Source of the DNA: Saprospiraceae bacterium
Lineage (GTDB): Bacteria; Bacteroidota; Bacteroidia; Chitinophagales; Saprospiraceae
Direction: 5' to 3'
Assembly (NCBI GenBank): GCA_019638455.1
Contig: JAHBTU010000001.1
Location: forward strand, 1,526,139 to 1,590,138
Length of the DNA stretch: 64,000 bases
Part shown: one piece after another, positions 33,396 through 42,976 of the stretch
How positions within the stretch are numbered: position 1 is the stretch's first letter
Layout: each line of letters begins with the position of its first letter
Translations under genes and position numbers: made by a program
Notes under the pieces: generated by a model
Database searches by the model: none
What the model saw: the letters and a program-made list of their open reading frames with translations, nothing else
What the model was told of the DNA's origin: nothing

Positions 33396-34910
33396 ATGAG
33401 AAAGATTTGGCAAGGAAAGGAAGGGTGCAAAAGCACCCTTCCCACAGTGTTAAAAATAACCCTTACGCTTACGATAATCTGCTGTTACACATCCATTCTT
33501 TTCACGCAAGATTATTTAGGTATAGGCTTACACCTAACACCACCGGTGGTGTTTGATTTCACCAATACTCCATATGTACGAGCGAAACCTCAAGTAGGCA
33601 TTGGCGGATCCTTTACCTATAAGAAGGAATGGGGCGCAAAGAAAAACGGGGCCTGGTATGTTGAAGCCGGACTTACACTACAAGGACTACGTTATTATCA
33701 AGTAAGTTATATTGGGGATTCAAGTACAATCTGGAGCGATTTTGTCAATCAACATACCGGTTTCCCAAGCATACTTGCAGGAGCGGGTCGCACATGGCTT
33801 TTTGGCAATTCAAAAAATAGATTCAGTATCGGTGGGGAATTATTGTTTCTGATCACGCAAGATTTAGATAGTATTTATTCTTACGATTTCAGTTTATCCA
33901 ATCATCCAATTAATGATGCCGTTTCTCCTTTCTTTCCAAGATTCAATTTAGGTTATAGTAGAGATGTTAGATTTTTTCGTACGATTCCGGGGCGGTTTCA
34001 GATTTACGCTACTCTTAGCTTTCAATACATTACCAAAGGGACACAATACATTCTTGATCGGGAAGTTGGAACATATAAAAAGGGGCGGTACCACGTTAAT
34101 AATTCCGAATTCGGCATTAAACTTTTCACATCTTTAAACAAGAATGAATATAAAAAACGAACTGATGTTACCTCTGTAGAAAATGTTATTTTGGCGCACG
34201 CTGAAAGAAAGCAAAAATTCAGAATTTCATTCAACGGGCAATTATTCAAAGTGCCAAAAACGGTTTATCATATTCCCCGGGTTGATAGTTTTGCCATAAG
34301 CAGCAGGCCAATCATGCTTCCACAGATTGGTTTAATTGCCGAAATACCCTTCAAAAAAAATCATCTTTGGAGCGCTGTTTTTGGCTTGGGGCTAGGCAAA
34401 CGGGCCGGAACATTAGTTTTTAAATCTGATGGAGACTTCCCTTCGCATGGCCAACCCATACATTTTGAACAATCTGTAGATATTGGTAATTATGGAATTG
34501 TAAATGCTGGGTTGTCGCGTAGGCATGCAATCAAAGGATTGGTATTATCGCACACCTTAACCGCATCAACCGTTTTGCCGTTGGAAAATGAATACGTTTA
34601 CCTTGGAGTACCATTAATTGCCAATAGTATCCAGCCAATACCATTTGAGGATGCAATTTTAGAAGGTTGGATGGATTATGCAAATGGGCGCGAGAATATT
34701 GTAGTCGGTATTGAATACAACCCCGAGCTGATTTTCACGCTTCGTAAGCCTGTTTTTATCGGGCTGGGCCTGGTAGCCAATTACTCATTTGGCGGAGTAA
34801 TCGGGCATGGAACATACAAGGTGTACAACGATTATACAACATACTATGGAGCATCCCTTCAGAAATTCGCCAAACTTGGAGTCTCTATACGTTTTGGTTT
34901 TGAAAAATAG
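33396..34910 (+). CDS. Outer-membrane beta-barrel-like protein of unknown function
   Basis: 504 aa. An N-terminal hydrophobic stretch (LKITLTLTIICCYTSILFTQ) preceded by ~20 basic residues suggests a signal peptide, possibly with a later true start. The rest alternates amphipathic beta strands with Gly/aromatic endings (YLGIGLHLTPPVVFDF, FQIYATLSFQYITKG, FIGLGLVANYSFGG, LGVSIRFGFEK), as expected for a barrel. Very AT-rich compared with the left-hand modules, suggesting a different source. An attC-like site starts 5 nt after the stop. Confidence 0.7.
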   Translation: MRKIWQGKEGCKSTLPTVLKITLTLTIICCYTSILFTQDYLGIGLHLTPPVVFDFTNTPYVRAKPQVGIGGSFTYKKEWGAKKNGAWYVEAGLTLQGLRYYQVSYIGDSSTIWSDFVNQHTGFPSILAGAGRTWLFGNSKNRFSIGGELLFLITQDLDSIYSYDFSLSNHPINDAVSPFFPRFNLGYSRDVRFFRTIPGRFQIYATLSFQYITKGTQYILDREVGTYKKGRYHVNNSEFGIKLFTSLNKNEYKKRTDVTSVENVILAHAERKQKFRISFNGQLFKVPKTVYHIPRVDSFAISSRPIMLPQIGLIAEIPFKKNHLWSAVFGLGLGKRAGTLVFKSDGDFPSHGQPIHFEQSVDIGNYGIVNAGLSRRHAIKGLVLSHTLTASTVLPLENEYVYLGVPLIANSIQPIPFEDAILEGWMDYANGRENIVVGIEYNPELIFTLRKPVFIGLGLVANYSFGGVIGHGTYKVYNDYTTYYGASLQKFAKLGVSIRFGFEK

Positions 34911-34915
34911 CAATC

Positions 34916-34982
34916 GCCCAACTTTTTGCACCCCCGGTCATAGCCGCTAAACGCGGCTACGTCGGGGGCGCTGCCGTTCAGC
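34916..34982 (+). other. attC-like site 3
   Basis: 67 bp from the canonical GCCCAAC to GTTCAGC. Arms GCACCCCCGGTCATAGCC and GGCTACGTCGGGGGCGC pair with bulges around GCTAAACGC. It begins 5 nt after the stop of the beta-barrel gene. Confidence 0.68.
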
Positions 34983-35071
34983 GCAAAGACACAGAAATAA
35001 ATAAATACCTGCTTGTCGCTGCGTCAACATAAATCGAAACCATATTTTTTCACCAACCAAACAGTTTCATT

Positions 35072-35807
35072 ATGAACGGTTTTAATCTTCCCCCTTTCTT
35101 CCGCTACCGCTTGTCGGCTGCGGTTCTCCTCCTTTTTTTCGCGGCCCTGCCACTCCTCCAAGCCCAGTACACCCCCTGCGCCACGCCCCCGCCCACCGAG
35201 CCGGAGATGGCCGAAGTCGCGGCAGCCATGGCCAACTCCAACACCGCGAACGCCTCGTCCGGGCCGCTCACTTGGGAAATCCCCGTGCGCGTAACGGTGT
35301 TCCGCAAGAACGACGGCAGCGGGTGGGGCATCACCTACGACGACGCGTTCATTGACGCTTTCTTGTCCAACATGAACGCCAAAATGGCTGGCGGCCCCAA
35401 CATCTTTCACTTCTTTCGCTGCGGCCCCATCAACTACATTGACGTTGACCAGTTGTACAATGGCTCATTGCCGCCGGAGGCGTACTCCTACAACCGCAAC
35501 TACCTCAACCTGTACATCTACAACAAGCCCGGGCAGCCAGCGTCGGCAACCTTCCCGTGGCACCCAGAGCCTAAAGCCGTTTGGATGCCCTCTGGCATAT
35601 CGGGTACCTCAGACGCCACGGGCTTCCACGAACTCGGCCATACATTGGGCCTGCTTCACACCTTCTCCCCGGAAATGACATACTCGGTTCCTGTTGTTCC
35701 CGGGCAGCAAGACCATCCGGAAGCGCAAGGAGGGCGAGAAATAATGATTACAGAATCAGACCCAAACAAAGAATTTGCCCCTAACGGTAGTTTTGCAGGC
35801 GACCGCG
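35072..35807 (+). pseudogene. M43-type metalloprotease, truncated by the MITE at 35808
   Basis: The first 245 residues of an exported zinc protease. Signal peptide, pro-region, then HELGHTLGLLH (H186, E187, H190, H196), the HExxHxxGxxH zinc site of the metzincin/pappalysin family. The frame hits the MITE and stops at its TAG, so the Met-turn and any C-terminal sorting domain are missing. The sequence beyond the MITE is unrelated and reads the other way, so the 3' half was lost or moved by a rearrangement rather than displaced by a simple insertion. Confidence 0.85.
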
Positions 35808-35876
35808 GGTAGTGTCAACCTATGAGTGATTTTCGATAAAGATGATTGATTTCATCACTCGATATTTGGCACTACC
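35808..35876 (+). mobile_element. 69-bp IS1-type MITE, copy 1 (at the orientation switch)
   Basis: Ends GGTAGTGTCAACCTATGAGT and (reverse) GGTAGTGCCAAATATCGAGT match the IS1-family ends; no ORF. The sequence is the same as 42292-42360 but inverted. The flanks GACCGCG and TTTCATTG do not match, so no target duplication is left here. It joins two unrelated, convergent broken genes. Confidence 0.85.
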
Positions 35877-36044
35877 TTTCATTGAAGTAGCCATTTCCAA
35901 TTTTGGCTTTACTAAACTCAGCAATAGTCATAACAAATATATGAGTGTGCCAAAGATTCGGGAAGAAAAAATTTATTATTGAGCCTTTTGCTGGCTCAAC
36001 TCCTTTATCTCCAACTTTTTTTATTTTTAATGCCTTCAATTTTA

Positions 36045-36815
36045 GGTAGTGTCATTTTGGGGGTGATTTGGTATTTTTGCGTCAAACTTTATGAAATGGT
36101 ATTAGATGTAAAATGCTGCCATAAATGTGGCTCTGAACACATTGTGAAAAACGGGTCGAACGCATCAGGCAATCCGAAGTACAAATGCAAGGCTTGCGGC
36201 TTCGGCGGGGTGTTTCAAACGCTTCGGAAAAGCGAGGAATTTAAAGAAATGGTCGTCAGGGCGGCCCAAGAACGCAGTTCGTCACGGGGTCTTGCCAGAA
36301 CCTTTGGCATCAGTCACCAAACGGCTCTGAGGTGGATAAAAAAAAAGCGCAGTCCCTTCCCGACATCGTGACCACGTTGCTTCCGGCCAAGAAAAAAGAC
36401 GTTCTCGAACTGGATGAATTATGGTCTTTTGTCTATTGCAAAGACTTTAAACGCTGGGTTTGGATAGCACTTTGCCGCAGAACACGTCAAATTGTCTCTT
36501 TTTTCATCGGCGACCGAAGCGAACAATCTTGTCGGCGGTTTTGGGAACTGATTCCGCCTGAATATCGAAAATGCCGAACGTTCAGCGATTTTTGGGAGGC
36601 ATACGCCGCGGTTATTGATACAGGCAAACACAAGATGGTGGGAAAAGAATCCGGGGAAACTTCTCATGTGGAACGCTGGAACAACACCCTTCGCCAGAGA
36701 ATTTGTCGATTCGTCAGAAAAACGCTATCCTTTTCAAAATCCGATGAAATGCACGAACTGTACCTCCATTTGTTCGTCTACAACTACAACATATCACTCA
36801 TAAAATGACACTACC
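36045..36815 (+). mobile_element. IS1-family element, copy B
   Basis: 771 bp; target duplication CAATTTTA at 36037-36044 and 36816-36823. Interrupts the membrane-protein gene 35877-37058. Confidence 0.96.
36096..36808 (+). CDS. IS1-family transposase InsA-InsB' (frameshift), copy B
   Basis: InsA 36096-36371 and InsB 36332-36808 overlap at an A9 run, where a -1 slip gives the full transposase. Same sequence as copy A; intact. Confidence 0.92.
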
Positions 36816-37139
36816 CAATTTTATTTTGTCATATATCTCATCTAAACAGGAACTCATTATATACACTACATACCCAACAAAATAGGCTGCACCAAAAAAA
36901 GTAAAGGCTTTTTCCCAATCGCTCTTGATAAAGTCGTAAGGCTCTTTCATATTTGGTAGCCCATACCAGCCTATTGCAATAAACAATACTGTCACTGCAC
37001 CTGGCAGTAGTACGGCGAGTAGTTCTTGAAGCGAGAGGTTGTCGGTTATAGATTTCATGCAAACAGTTTTTCTTATTTGCTAGGATAAATTTTAGGTTCA
37101 TCAAAAGCTTCAACCTGTATTCTATAGCCCCGTGCATAT

Positions 37140-37664
37140 TTAAAGGAACGAGACGGATGATTTAGTGAAAAAAGAGCGGATGAGTTCGGGGTCATCAGCG
37201 ATTTCGTGAAGTGCATATTCTACGGCAGTTTGCAAATCGTCCAAATTGAGAAAAATCCGGTTTTTGAGTTTGTGGCACTTGAGGTAATCCCAAAGTAATT
37301 CTATGGCATTTAGTTGTGGGCAATAAGGTGGTAGTGCTTCGAGGTGTATTATACCGGGGTTGTGTTGCAAAAAATCTTTTACCGGCTGACCCTTATGAAT
37401 TGAAGCACCATCCCATACGACCAGCATTTTGGTGTTCGTCAGTTCTTCGGTGCTCAACCAAGTGAAAAACTCCTCAAAATCTTCAGCCTTGAAAGGGAGG
37501 CGTTGGATTTGCCAGCACAAATCACCCCGGGTTGAAATCATGCCGAACAGATTCAGATGCTCGCGGCTTTTGAATTCTTGAAGCACCGGAGTCTGGCCCT
37601 TGGGGGCCCAAGTTTTGGCGCAAAAGGGCAGCAAGCAAACCCCACACTCATCGGCATGAAACAA
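37140..37664 (-). CDS. IS630-family transposase, C-terminal DDE ORF, copy 2
   Basis: Same protein as at 1969-2493, with DDE residues in FHADECG, VVWDGASIHKG and PQLNAIELLW. It is in the +1 frame relative to the N-terminal ORF, as in copy 1. Confidence 0.9.
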   Translation of the reverse strand: MFHADECGVCLLPFCAKTWAPKGQTPVLQEFKSREHLNLFGMISTRGDLCWQIQRLPFKAEDFEEFFTWLSTEELTNTKMLVVWDGASIHKGQPVKDFLQHNPGIIHLEALPPYCPQLNAIELLWDYLKCHKLKNRIFLNLDDLQTAVEYALHEIADDPELIRSFFTKSSVSFL

Positions 37665-37680
37665 TACGCGGTTTTCCGCT

Positions 37681-38157
37681 TCACTTTTTTTTAATGCGAC
37701 CTATGTCCTCTGCATACCACTTCTGCACCCGCTCTTCCGAACGCTGGCGAGCCTGTTTGGAAGGCCGTTGCAGCGACCATCCGACCTTTTTCAGCAACCG
37801 CCCCACATGGGATGGGTCATACTTTACCCCAAAAAGTCGCTCAATCACAACACCAACGCGACCCCGCGTCCATATTTCCCCTTCAAATCCCTGCGCTGTA
37901 CAACCCTTGTTCAATTCTTCCACCAGGCGCCGCAGGTCTTCGGTTCCTAATTTGCTCTGGGTTCCGCCCGGCGGAAGGCTCTTGTACCAAGCAGGATTGT
38001 CTGCATCGTATCGCGCAAGCCATCGTGACAACGTTGATTTGGGTATCCCCAAACTGGACATGATGTCTTGGCGGTTCTTACCTGAACGGAACATCTCTAC
38101 CGCTCGCAGGCGCATCCCTTCATACGAAACTGAACTCAAACGTTTTTTCATGCTCAA
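37681..38157 (-). CDS. IS630-family transposase, N-terminal ORF, copy 2
   Basis: 158 aa, same protein as at 2510-2986: helix-turn-helix region, ends IKKK-stop in an A8 run. The few nucleotide differences from copy 1 that I saw are silent or outside the ORF. Confidence 0.9.
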   Translation of the reverse strand: MSMKKRLSSVSYEGMRLRAVEMFRSGKNRQDIMSSLGIPKSTLSRWLARYDADNPAWYKSLPPGGTQSKLGTEDLRRLVEELNKGCTAQGFEGEIWTRGRVGVVIERLFGVKYDPSHVGRLLKKVGWSLQRPSKQARQRSEERVQKWYAEDIGRIKKK

Positions 38158-39999
38158 AATGAAGCAAAGATACGCCCTTTGTTCCTTTAAAAATGCACGG
38201 GGCTATATATCCCAGAGGGGAATCAAGGTCTGCAATCTCAACCAAGGTTTGCAGTTCACTATTTTGAGGAATATCCATTTCGAACTTTACCTCAACCTCG
38301 ATAACTTTCTTATTTTGGAAAAGTGTTACTGAGGGGGGTATTTCTTTGGGTTCAAAAGAGACTACTTTATAAATCTTTTTCTTTGCCTCAATAACTGGAA
38401 CTTTATCATCGTACAAAGTCATGAAAATACTATCCTTATAGGTATAATCCCAAATAGTTTGCATATAATAGAAGATATTCTCTTTGAGGTGCAGACGTAG
38501 CATATTTATTTCAAAGAGTTTGGCTTCTAAAACGGTTTTGGCTTGGTTTAATTGATTTGTTGCGGTAAGTAAATTAGCATTTTCAGAAGCAATTCTATCC
38601 AGAATCACTTGTTCTCTGTCTTTAGCATCTTGCATTACTTCCCTTGCAATCTCAACTTGGAATTGATTTTTAGCAATTCGTTTCTTTCCTGTAGAGTCAT
38701 CGAGGTCATCCGTCTGCTTATTATACTCTGCTTGAAAATTGGCAAAAGCCGACCTACTTATACTTAATTGCGTACTAAGATTAGACAAATTAGCACGAAT
38801 TGCTTTTAAATTCTCCTTCAATTCTTGAATTGCTGCTTCTTCGCCAATCAAACCCGACATAATGTAATCCAATGCTGGGCGGAATCGGTCATCTAACAAC
38901 ACCCGATTGATTATCCATCCATGCTTGAGTATCAGTGCATTCATATCCTTTCTTGAAGGGGTAGGCATTTGCATTGGAACAAGCACCAAAGGCGTTACTT
39001 TGTGTAATTTTTCTGATACTTCAAACCTGCGTTGTAATTCATAAAACAGATAAGTTACTGTCAATTCATCATTTGGGTTTGAAATTTCGGTACTTTCGAT
39101 GTATTCGCTTTCAAAGGTTTCCTTGGTTTCGATTTCTAATTTCCTTTCGTCTCTAAATTCCTGTGCTGCTTTTTTAACGGATTCCCTAAAATTCTTTTTT
39201 ACTGAATCCGAAGATTTAGACGCATCTCTTTTTATATCAGTGGTTGCGCTACCTCCGACACTCCATGTAACAGGTGATTTATCATTTGCCCCAACGCCAT
39301 AAGACCCATTTACTGATGCAGTTAGACCAAAAGAGTTATTCTTGTGCGCTTTATTTACAATTTCTTTTTCTGTTCGTTCTGTTGTATTTGACTCTTCTTG
39401 GCTTGTTCTGAGGTTATTCTCCATAGTTTTGATGGTATTGTCTTTCTTTACCACCTTCTTTACATTAACTTTTCTCACTTCTTTGGGGGACAAGGGAATA
39501 GAGCGAACCAAGTCACCTACTTGGTAATTTAATGGCACCCACTTTTGCCGATAAGTAACCATTATTCCATAGTTAATATGCCCCTCCTTGAAAATTGTGA
39601 ATTTGCTTTTTTCATTGAGCAAGTCTTTTAGGTCTTTCAACAGCCAACCAGATTCGGTAGAAGGCAACACTTCCAACCGTCCAACGTAGGCATCAGTTGA
39701 TAAAACTTCTGCCCAATCTTTTAAATTGCCATTTGGTTTAGAGAATGAACCGTTCTCTTTTGGTTTTGCGATAGAATTTGAATAAGTATAGTTGATTTTG
39801 GTTACATTCTCAACTTTTTTTACTTTTTCCGTCAACTTTTCTTCTAAATCATCTTCATCAGAAATATCGCTTATATCCACTCCACTTTCAGCCAATTGGG
39901 TCAGTAAATCTTCCGTCAAATGAATAATATCATTGTCAATCAATTCTTGCCAAACATGAGGGAAAGCAATTTGTAAAGAGTGAAAATCGTAAAATGCTG

Positions 40000-40770
40000 G
40001 GTAGTGTCATTTTGGGGGTGATTTGGTATTTTTGCGTCAAACTTTATGAAATGGTATTAGATGTAAAATGCTGCCATAAATGTGGCTCTGAACACATTGT
40101 GAAAAACGGGTCGAACGCATCAGGCAATCCGAAGTACAAATGCAAGGCTTGCGGCTTCGGCGGGGTGTTTCAAACGCTTCGGAAAAGCGAGGAATTTAAA
40201 GAAATGGTCGTCAGGGCGGCCCAAGAACGCAGTTCGTCACGGGGTCTTGCCAGAACCTTTGGCATCAGTCACCAAACGGCTCTGAGGTGGATAAAAAAAA
40301 AGCGCAGTCCCTTCCCGACATCGTGACCACGTTGCTTCCGGCCAAGAAAAAAGACGTTCTCGAACTGGATGAATTATGGTCTTTTGTCTATTGCAAAGAC
40401 TTTAAACGCTGGGTTTGGATAGCACTTTGCCGCAGAACACGTCAAATTGTCTCTTTTTTCATCGGCGACCGAAGCGAACAATCTTGTCGGCGGTTTTGGG
40501 AACTGATTCCGCCTGAATATCGAAAATGCCGAACGTTCAGCGATTTTTGGGAGGCATACGCCGCGGTTATTGATACAGGCAAACACAAGATGGTGGGAAA
40601 AGAATCCGGGGAAACTTCTCATGTGGAACGCTGGAACAACACCCTTCGCCAGAGAATTTGTCGATTCGTCAGAAAAACGCTATCCTTTTCAAAATCCGAT
40701 GAAATGCACGAACTGTACCTCCATTTGTTCGTCTACAACTACAACATATCACTCATAAAATGACACTACC
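40000..40770 (+). mobile_element. IS1-family element, copy D
   Basis: 771 bp; target duplication AAATGCTG at 39992-39999 and 40771-40778. Interrupts the large gene 37073-42877; joined frame reads GPADVPAF-YDFHSLQIAFP. Confidence 0.96.
40051..40763 (+). CDS. IS1-family transposase InsA-InsB' (frameshift), copy D
   Basis: InsA from 40051 and InsB 40287-40763 overlap at an A9 run; -1 frameshift. Same sequence as copy A; intact. Confidence 0.92.
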
Positions 40771-41146
40771 AAATGCTGGTACATCGGCGGGACCACCTTT
40801 GAATTCTAAGGATTTTATATTGTCGTTTACTGTTTTGCCATCAGGTCTTTTTGAATCTCCATTAATATGGGTGCCTTCCTGAATTGCTTTAATCAAGTCT
40901 TCGGGAGACTTCATCGGGTCTATCAATCGTCTTACATAATCTGGATTTAGAGGAAGTTCATTGTCGCTATTCAATTTGTTGATTAATTCTTCCTTTTCGG
41001 AATCAGTCAATGATGTTTCTTGAATGGAATTGATAAGTTGCTCAATTACATCCTCAATATCAAGTTCTTTTTGAATCTCTGCATTTAACTTGCCAACCAA
41101 ATCTTCCTTTTCTGTACTACTCAAAGGTGTGTTGTATTCTTTTTTA

Positions 41147-41917
41147 GGTAGTGTCATTTTGGGGGTGATTTGGTATTTTTGCGTCAAACTTTATGAAATG
41201 GTATTAGATGTAAAATGCTGCCATAAATGTGGCTCTGAACACATTGTGAAAAACGGGTCGAACGCATCAGGCAATCCGAAGTACAAATGCAAGGCTTGCG
41301 GCTTCGGCGGGGTGTTTCAAACGCTTCGGAAAAGCGAGGAATTTAAAGAAATGGTCGTCAGGGCGGCCCAAGAACGCAGTTCGTCACGGGGTCTTGCCAG
41401 AACCTTTGGCATCAGTCACCAAACGGCTCTGAGGTGGATAAAAAAAAAGCGCAGTCCCTTCCCGACATCGTGACCACGTTGCTTCCGGCCAAGAAAAAAG
41501 ACGTTCTCGAACTGGATGAATTATGGTCTTTTGTCTATTGCAAAGACTTTAAACGCTGGGTTTGGATAGCACTTTGCCGCAGAACACGTCAAATTGTCTC
41601 TTTTTTCATCGGCGACCGAAGCGAACAATCTTGTCGGCGGTTTTGGGAACTGATTCCGCCTGAATATCGAAAATGCCGAACGTTCAGCGATTTTTGGGAG
41701 GCATACGCCGCGGTTATTGATACAGGCAAACACAAGATGGTGGGAAAAGAATCCGGGGAAACTTCTCATGTGGAACGCTGGAACAACACCCTTCGCCAGA
41801 GAATTTGTCGATTCGTCAGAAAAACGCTATCCTTTTCAAAATCCGATGAAATGCACGAACTGTACCTCCATTTGTTCGTCTACAACTACAACATATCACT
41901 CATAAAATGACACTACC
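41147..41917 (+). mobile_element. IS1-family element, copy C
   Basis: 771 bp; target duplication CTTTTTTA at 41139-41146 and 41918-41925. Interrupts the large gene; joined frame reads EGTIYKK-EYNTPLSSTEKED. Confidence 0.96.
41198..41910 (+). CDS. IS1-family transposase InsA-InsB' (frameshift), copy C
   Basis: InsA from 41198 and InsB 41434-41910 overlap at an A9 run; -1 frameshift. Same sequence as copy A; intact. Confidence 0.92.
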
Positions 41918-42291
41918 CTTTTTTATAGATAGTGCCTTCAACTGCAATTTTGTCATAATTGGCTATGTACTTTTCAAGTAACTCTGACTGCTTTGCAGGG
42001 TTTGCTTCTTTCAATTCATTAATTTCATTGGAAGGAACGCACACAAGGAATGTTTTTCCTTTTACATTTTCCTTTTCAAAAATTTCTTTATTGATATTTT
42101 TTACGTTTTCTGCATTCATTTTTTTTATTTGAGATACAGATGCACGTTTCATATCAGGCTTGCCATCAAGTTTGAAGAAAGATGACCATGCTGATTTATC
42201 AACGACTTGTTTTATGCTTTTTTGATTTTCATTTTCCGCTTCAATCAATTCCTTAGCAATTGATTTCGTTTGATTGCGGACTACTTGAATG

Positions 42292-42360
42292 GGTAGTGCC
42301 AAATATCGAGTGATGAAATCAATCATCTTTATCGAAAATCACTCATAGGTTGACACTACC
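42292..42360 (-). mobile_element. 69-bp IS1-type MITE, copy 2, with target duplication
   Basis: Same 69-bp sequence as 35808-35876, inverted. It is flanked by a perfect 8-bp duplication CTTGAATG (42284-42291 and 42361-42368), the same size as those of the IS1 copies. Removing it restores the frame FSSIQ-VVRNQTKSIAKE in the large gene. This shows the element itself moved, probably using the IS1 transposase in trans. Confidence 0.92.
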
Positions 42361-42907
42361 CTTGAATGGAACTAAAATTTGACTTGACATTTAGGCTACC
42401 CGAATCAAAAATAGTTTGTAGCCCTGCTTCCTTCAATTTGTCTTCCGAAATCTGGATAAAATAACTTTCTATCCGTCCTGCATCTTGCCGAATTTCTGGT
42501 GAATAAAACAAAAGTGACTCTTGCAAAGAAGCCCCCATTTTCTCTGGTGCAAAAACCATCAAAAACAAATCGGGGCGTTTCTCTCTTGGATTTCGGATTT
42601 GGTATTCTGCGTCCTCATATTCAATTGAGAATGAGCCGTCCATTCCAGTCAAAATTGAACCAATACGGTCTCCTAAAAGACCGAGTTCATTTTTAGGGCT
42701 TACCCTTGGAGGATTACTGCTTGCTCTTGTTGTCGAGCGTCTTGTTGATTGTGAAGCCAAGCCTGTGATGATTTCTTCTGGACGAGCATCGGGGTCAATG
42801 TCATAAACAACGACCAAGAGGTTAGGAATCCCCGTGTTGGAGGAAGTGAGTGTAATTCTCCCTGTAATCTTGTTCATATTTATATTTTTTTATTTTATTT
42901 TTTGATT

Positions 42908-42976
42908 GCCGCCATCGGGGGCATATACGCCGTGCCGACGCATAGGAGGCATGGGCGTAGATGCATTGATAGCGGC
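42908..42976 (-). other. attC-like site 4
   Basis: 69 bp. Read on the minus strand: GCCGCTATC, then arms GCATCTACGCCCATGCC and GGCACGGCGTATATGC around TCCTATGCGTC, then GATGGCGGC. The outer boxes have ATC/GAT instead of AAC/GTT. It starts directly after the stop (42977) of the propeller lipoprotein gene. Confidence 0.58.

Larger units (their letters stand above)
35877..37058 (-). pseudogene. Membrane protein, split by IS1 copy B and cut at its 3' end
   Basis: Starts at ATG 37058, 15 nt after the stop of the large gene upstream, so it was the second gene of that operon. Two hydrophobic segments (LLAVLLPGAVTVLFIAIGWYG and FFGAAYFVGYVVYIM) predict an inner-membrane protein. Removing IS1 copy B plus one 8-bp duplication continues the frame as DKIKLKALKIKKVGDKG to GNGYFNE, 134 codons in all, where the MITE cuts it off. 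The family was not recognised. Confidence 0.75.
37125..38205 (-). mobile_element. IS630-family insertion sequence, copy 2
   Basis: 1081 bp, TAGCCCC...GGGGCTA, TA duplication at 37123-37124 and 38206-38207. Interrupts the large gene 16 codons before its native stop. Nearly identical to 1954-3034. Confidence 0.95.
37073..42877 (-). pseudogene. 1028-aa protein of unknown function, split by four mobile elements
   Basis: Starts at ATG 42877 (MNKITGRITLTSSNTGIPNL, a transthyretin/carboxypeptidase-regulatory-like strand region) and ends at TAA 37073. It is interrupted by a MITE (42292-42360), IS1 C (41147-41917), IS1 D (40000-40770) and IS630 (37125-38205). Removing each element with one target duplication leaves exactly 1029 codons with no stop. 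No signal peptide. The central part carries KWVPLNYQVGDLVRSIPLSP, a Thr/Ser/Glu-rich segment, NPNDELTVTYLFYELQRRF and coiled coil (~700-850). It resembles large cytoplasmic Bacteroidota proteins whose role I cannot name. It is followed by the membrane-protein gene. Confidence 0.8.

Noticed and set aside
29469..34982. attC-like hairpins as simple transcription terminators
   Set aside because: They have no T run, have long bulged arms and share a conserved centre and outer boxes. True terminators in the same area (31228-31267) look different.
36045..41917. Composite transposon bounded by two IS1 copies
   Set aside because: Each IS1 copy has its own 8-bp duplication and the DNA between them is parts of one native gene, so they are independent insertions.
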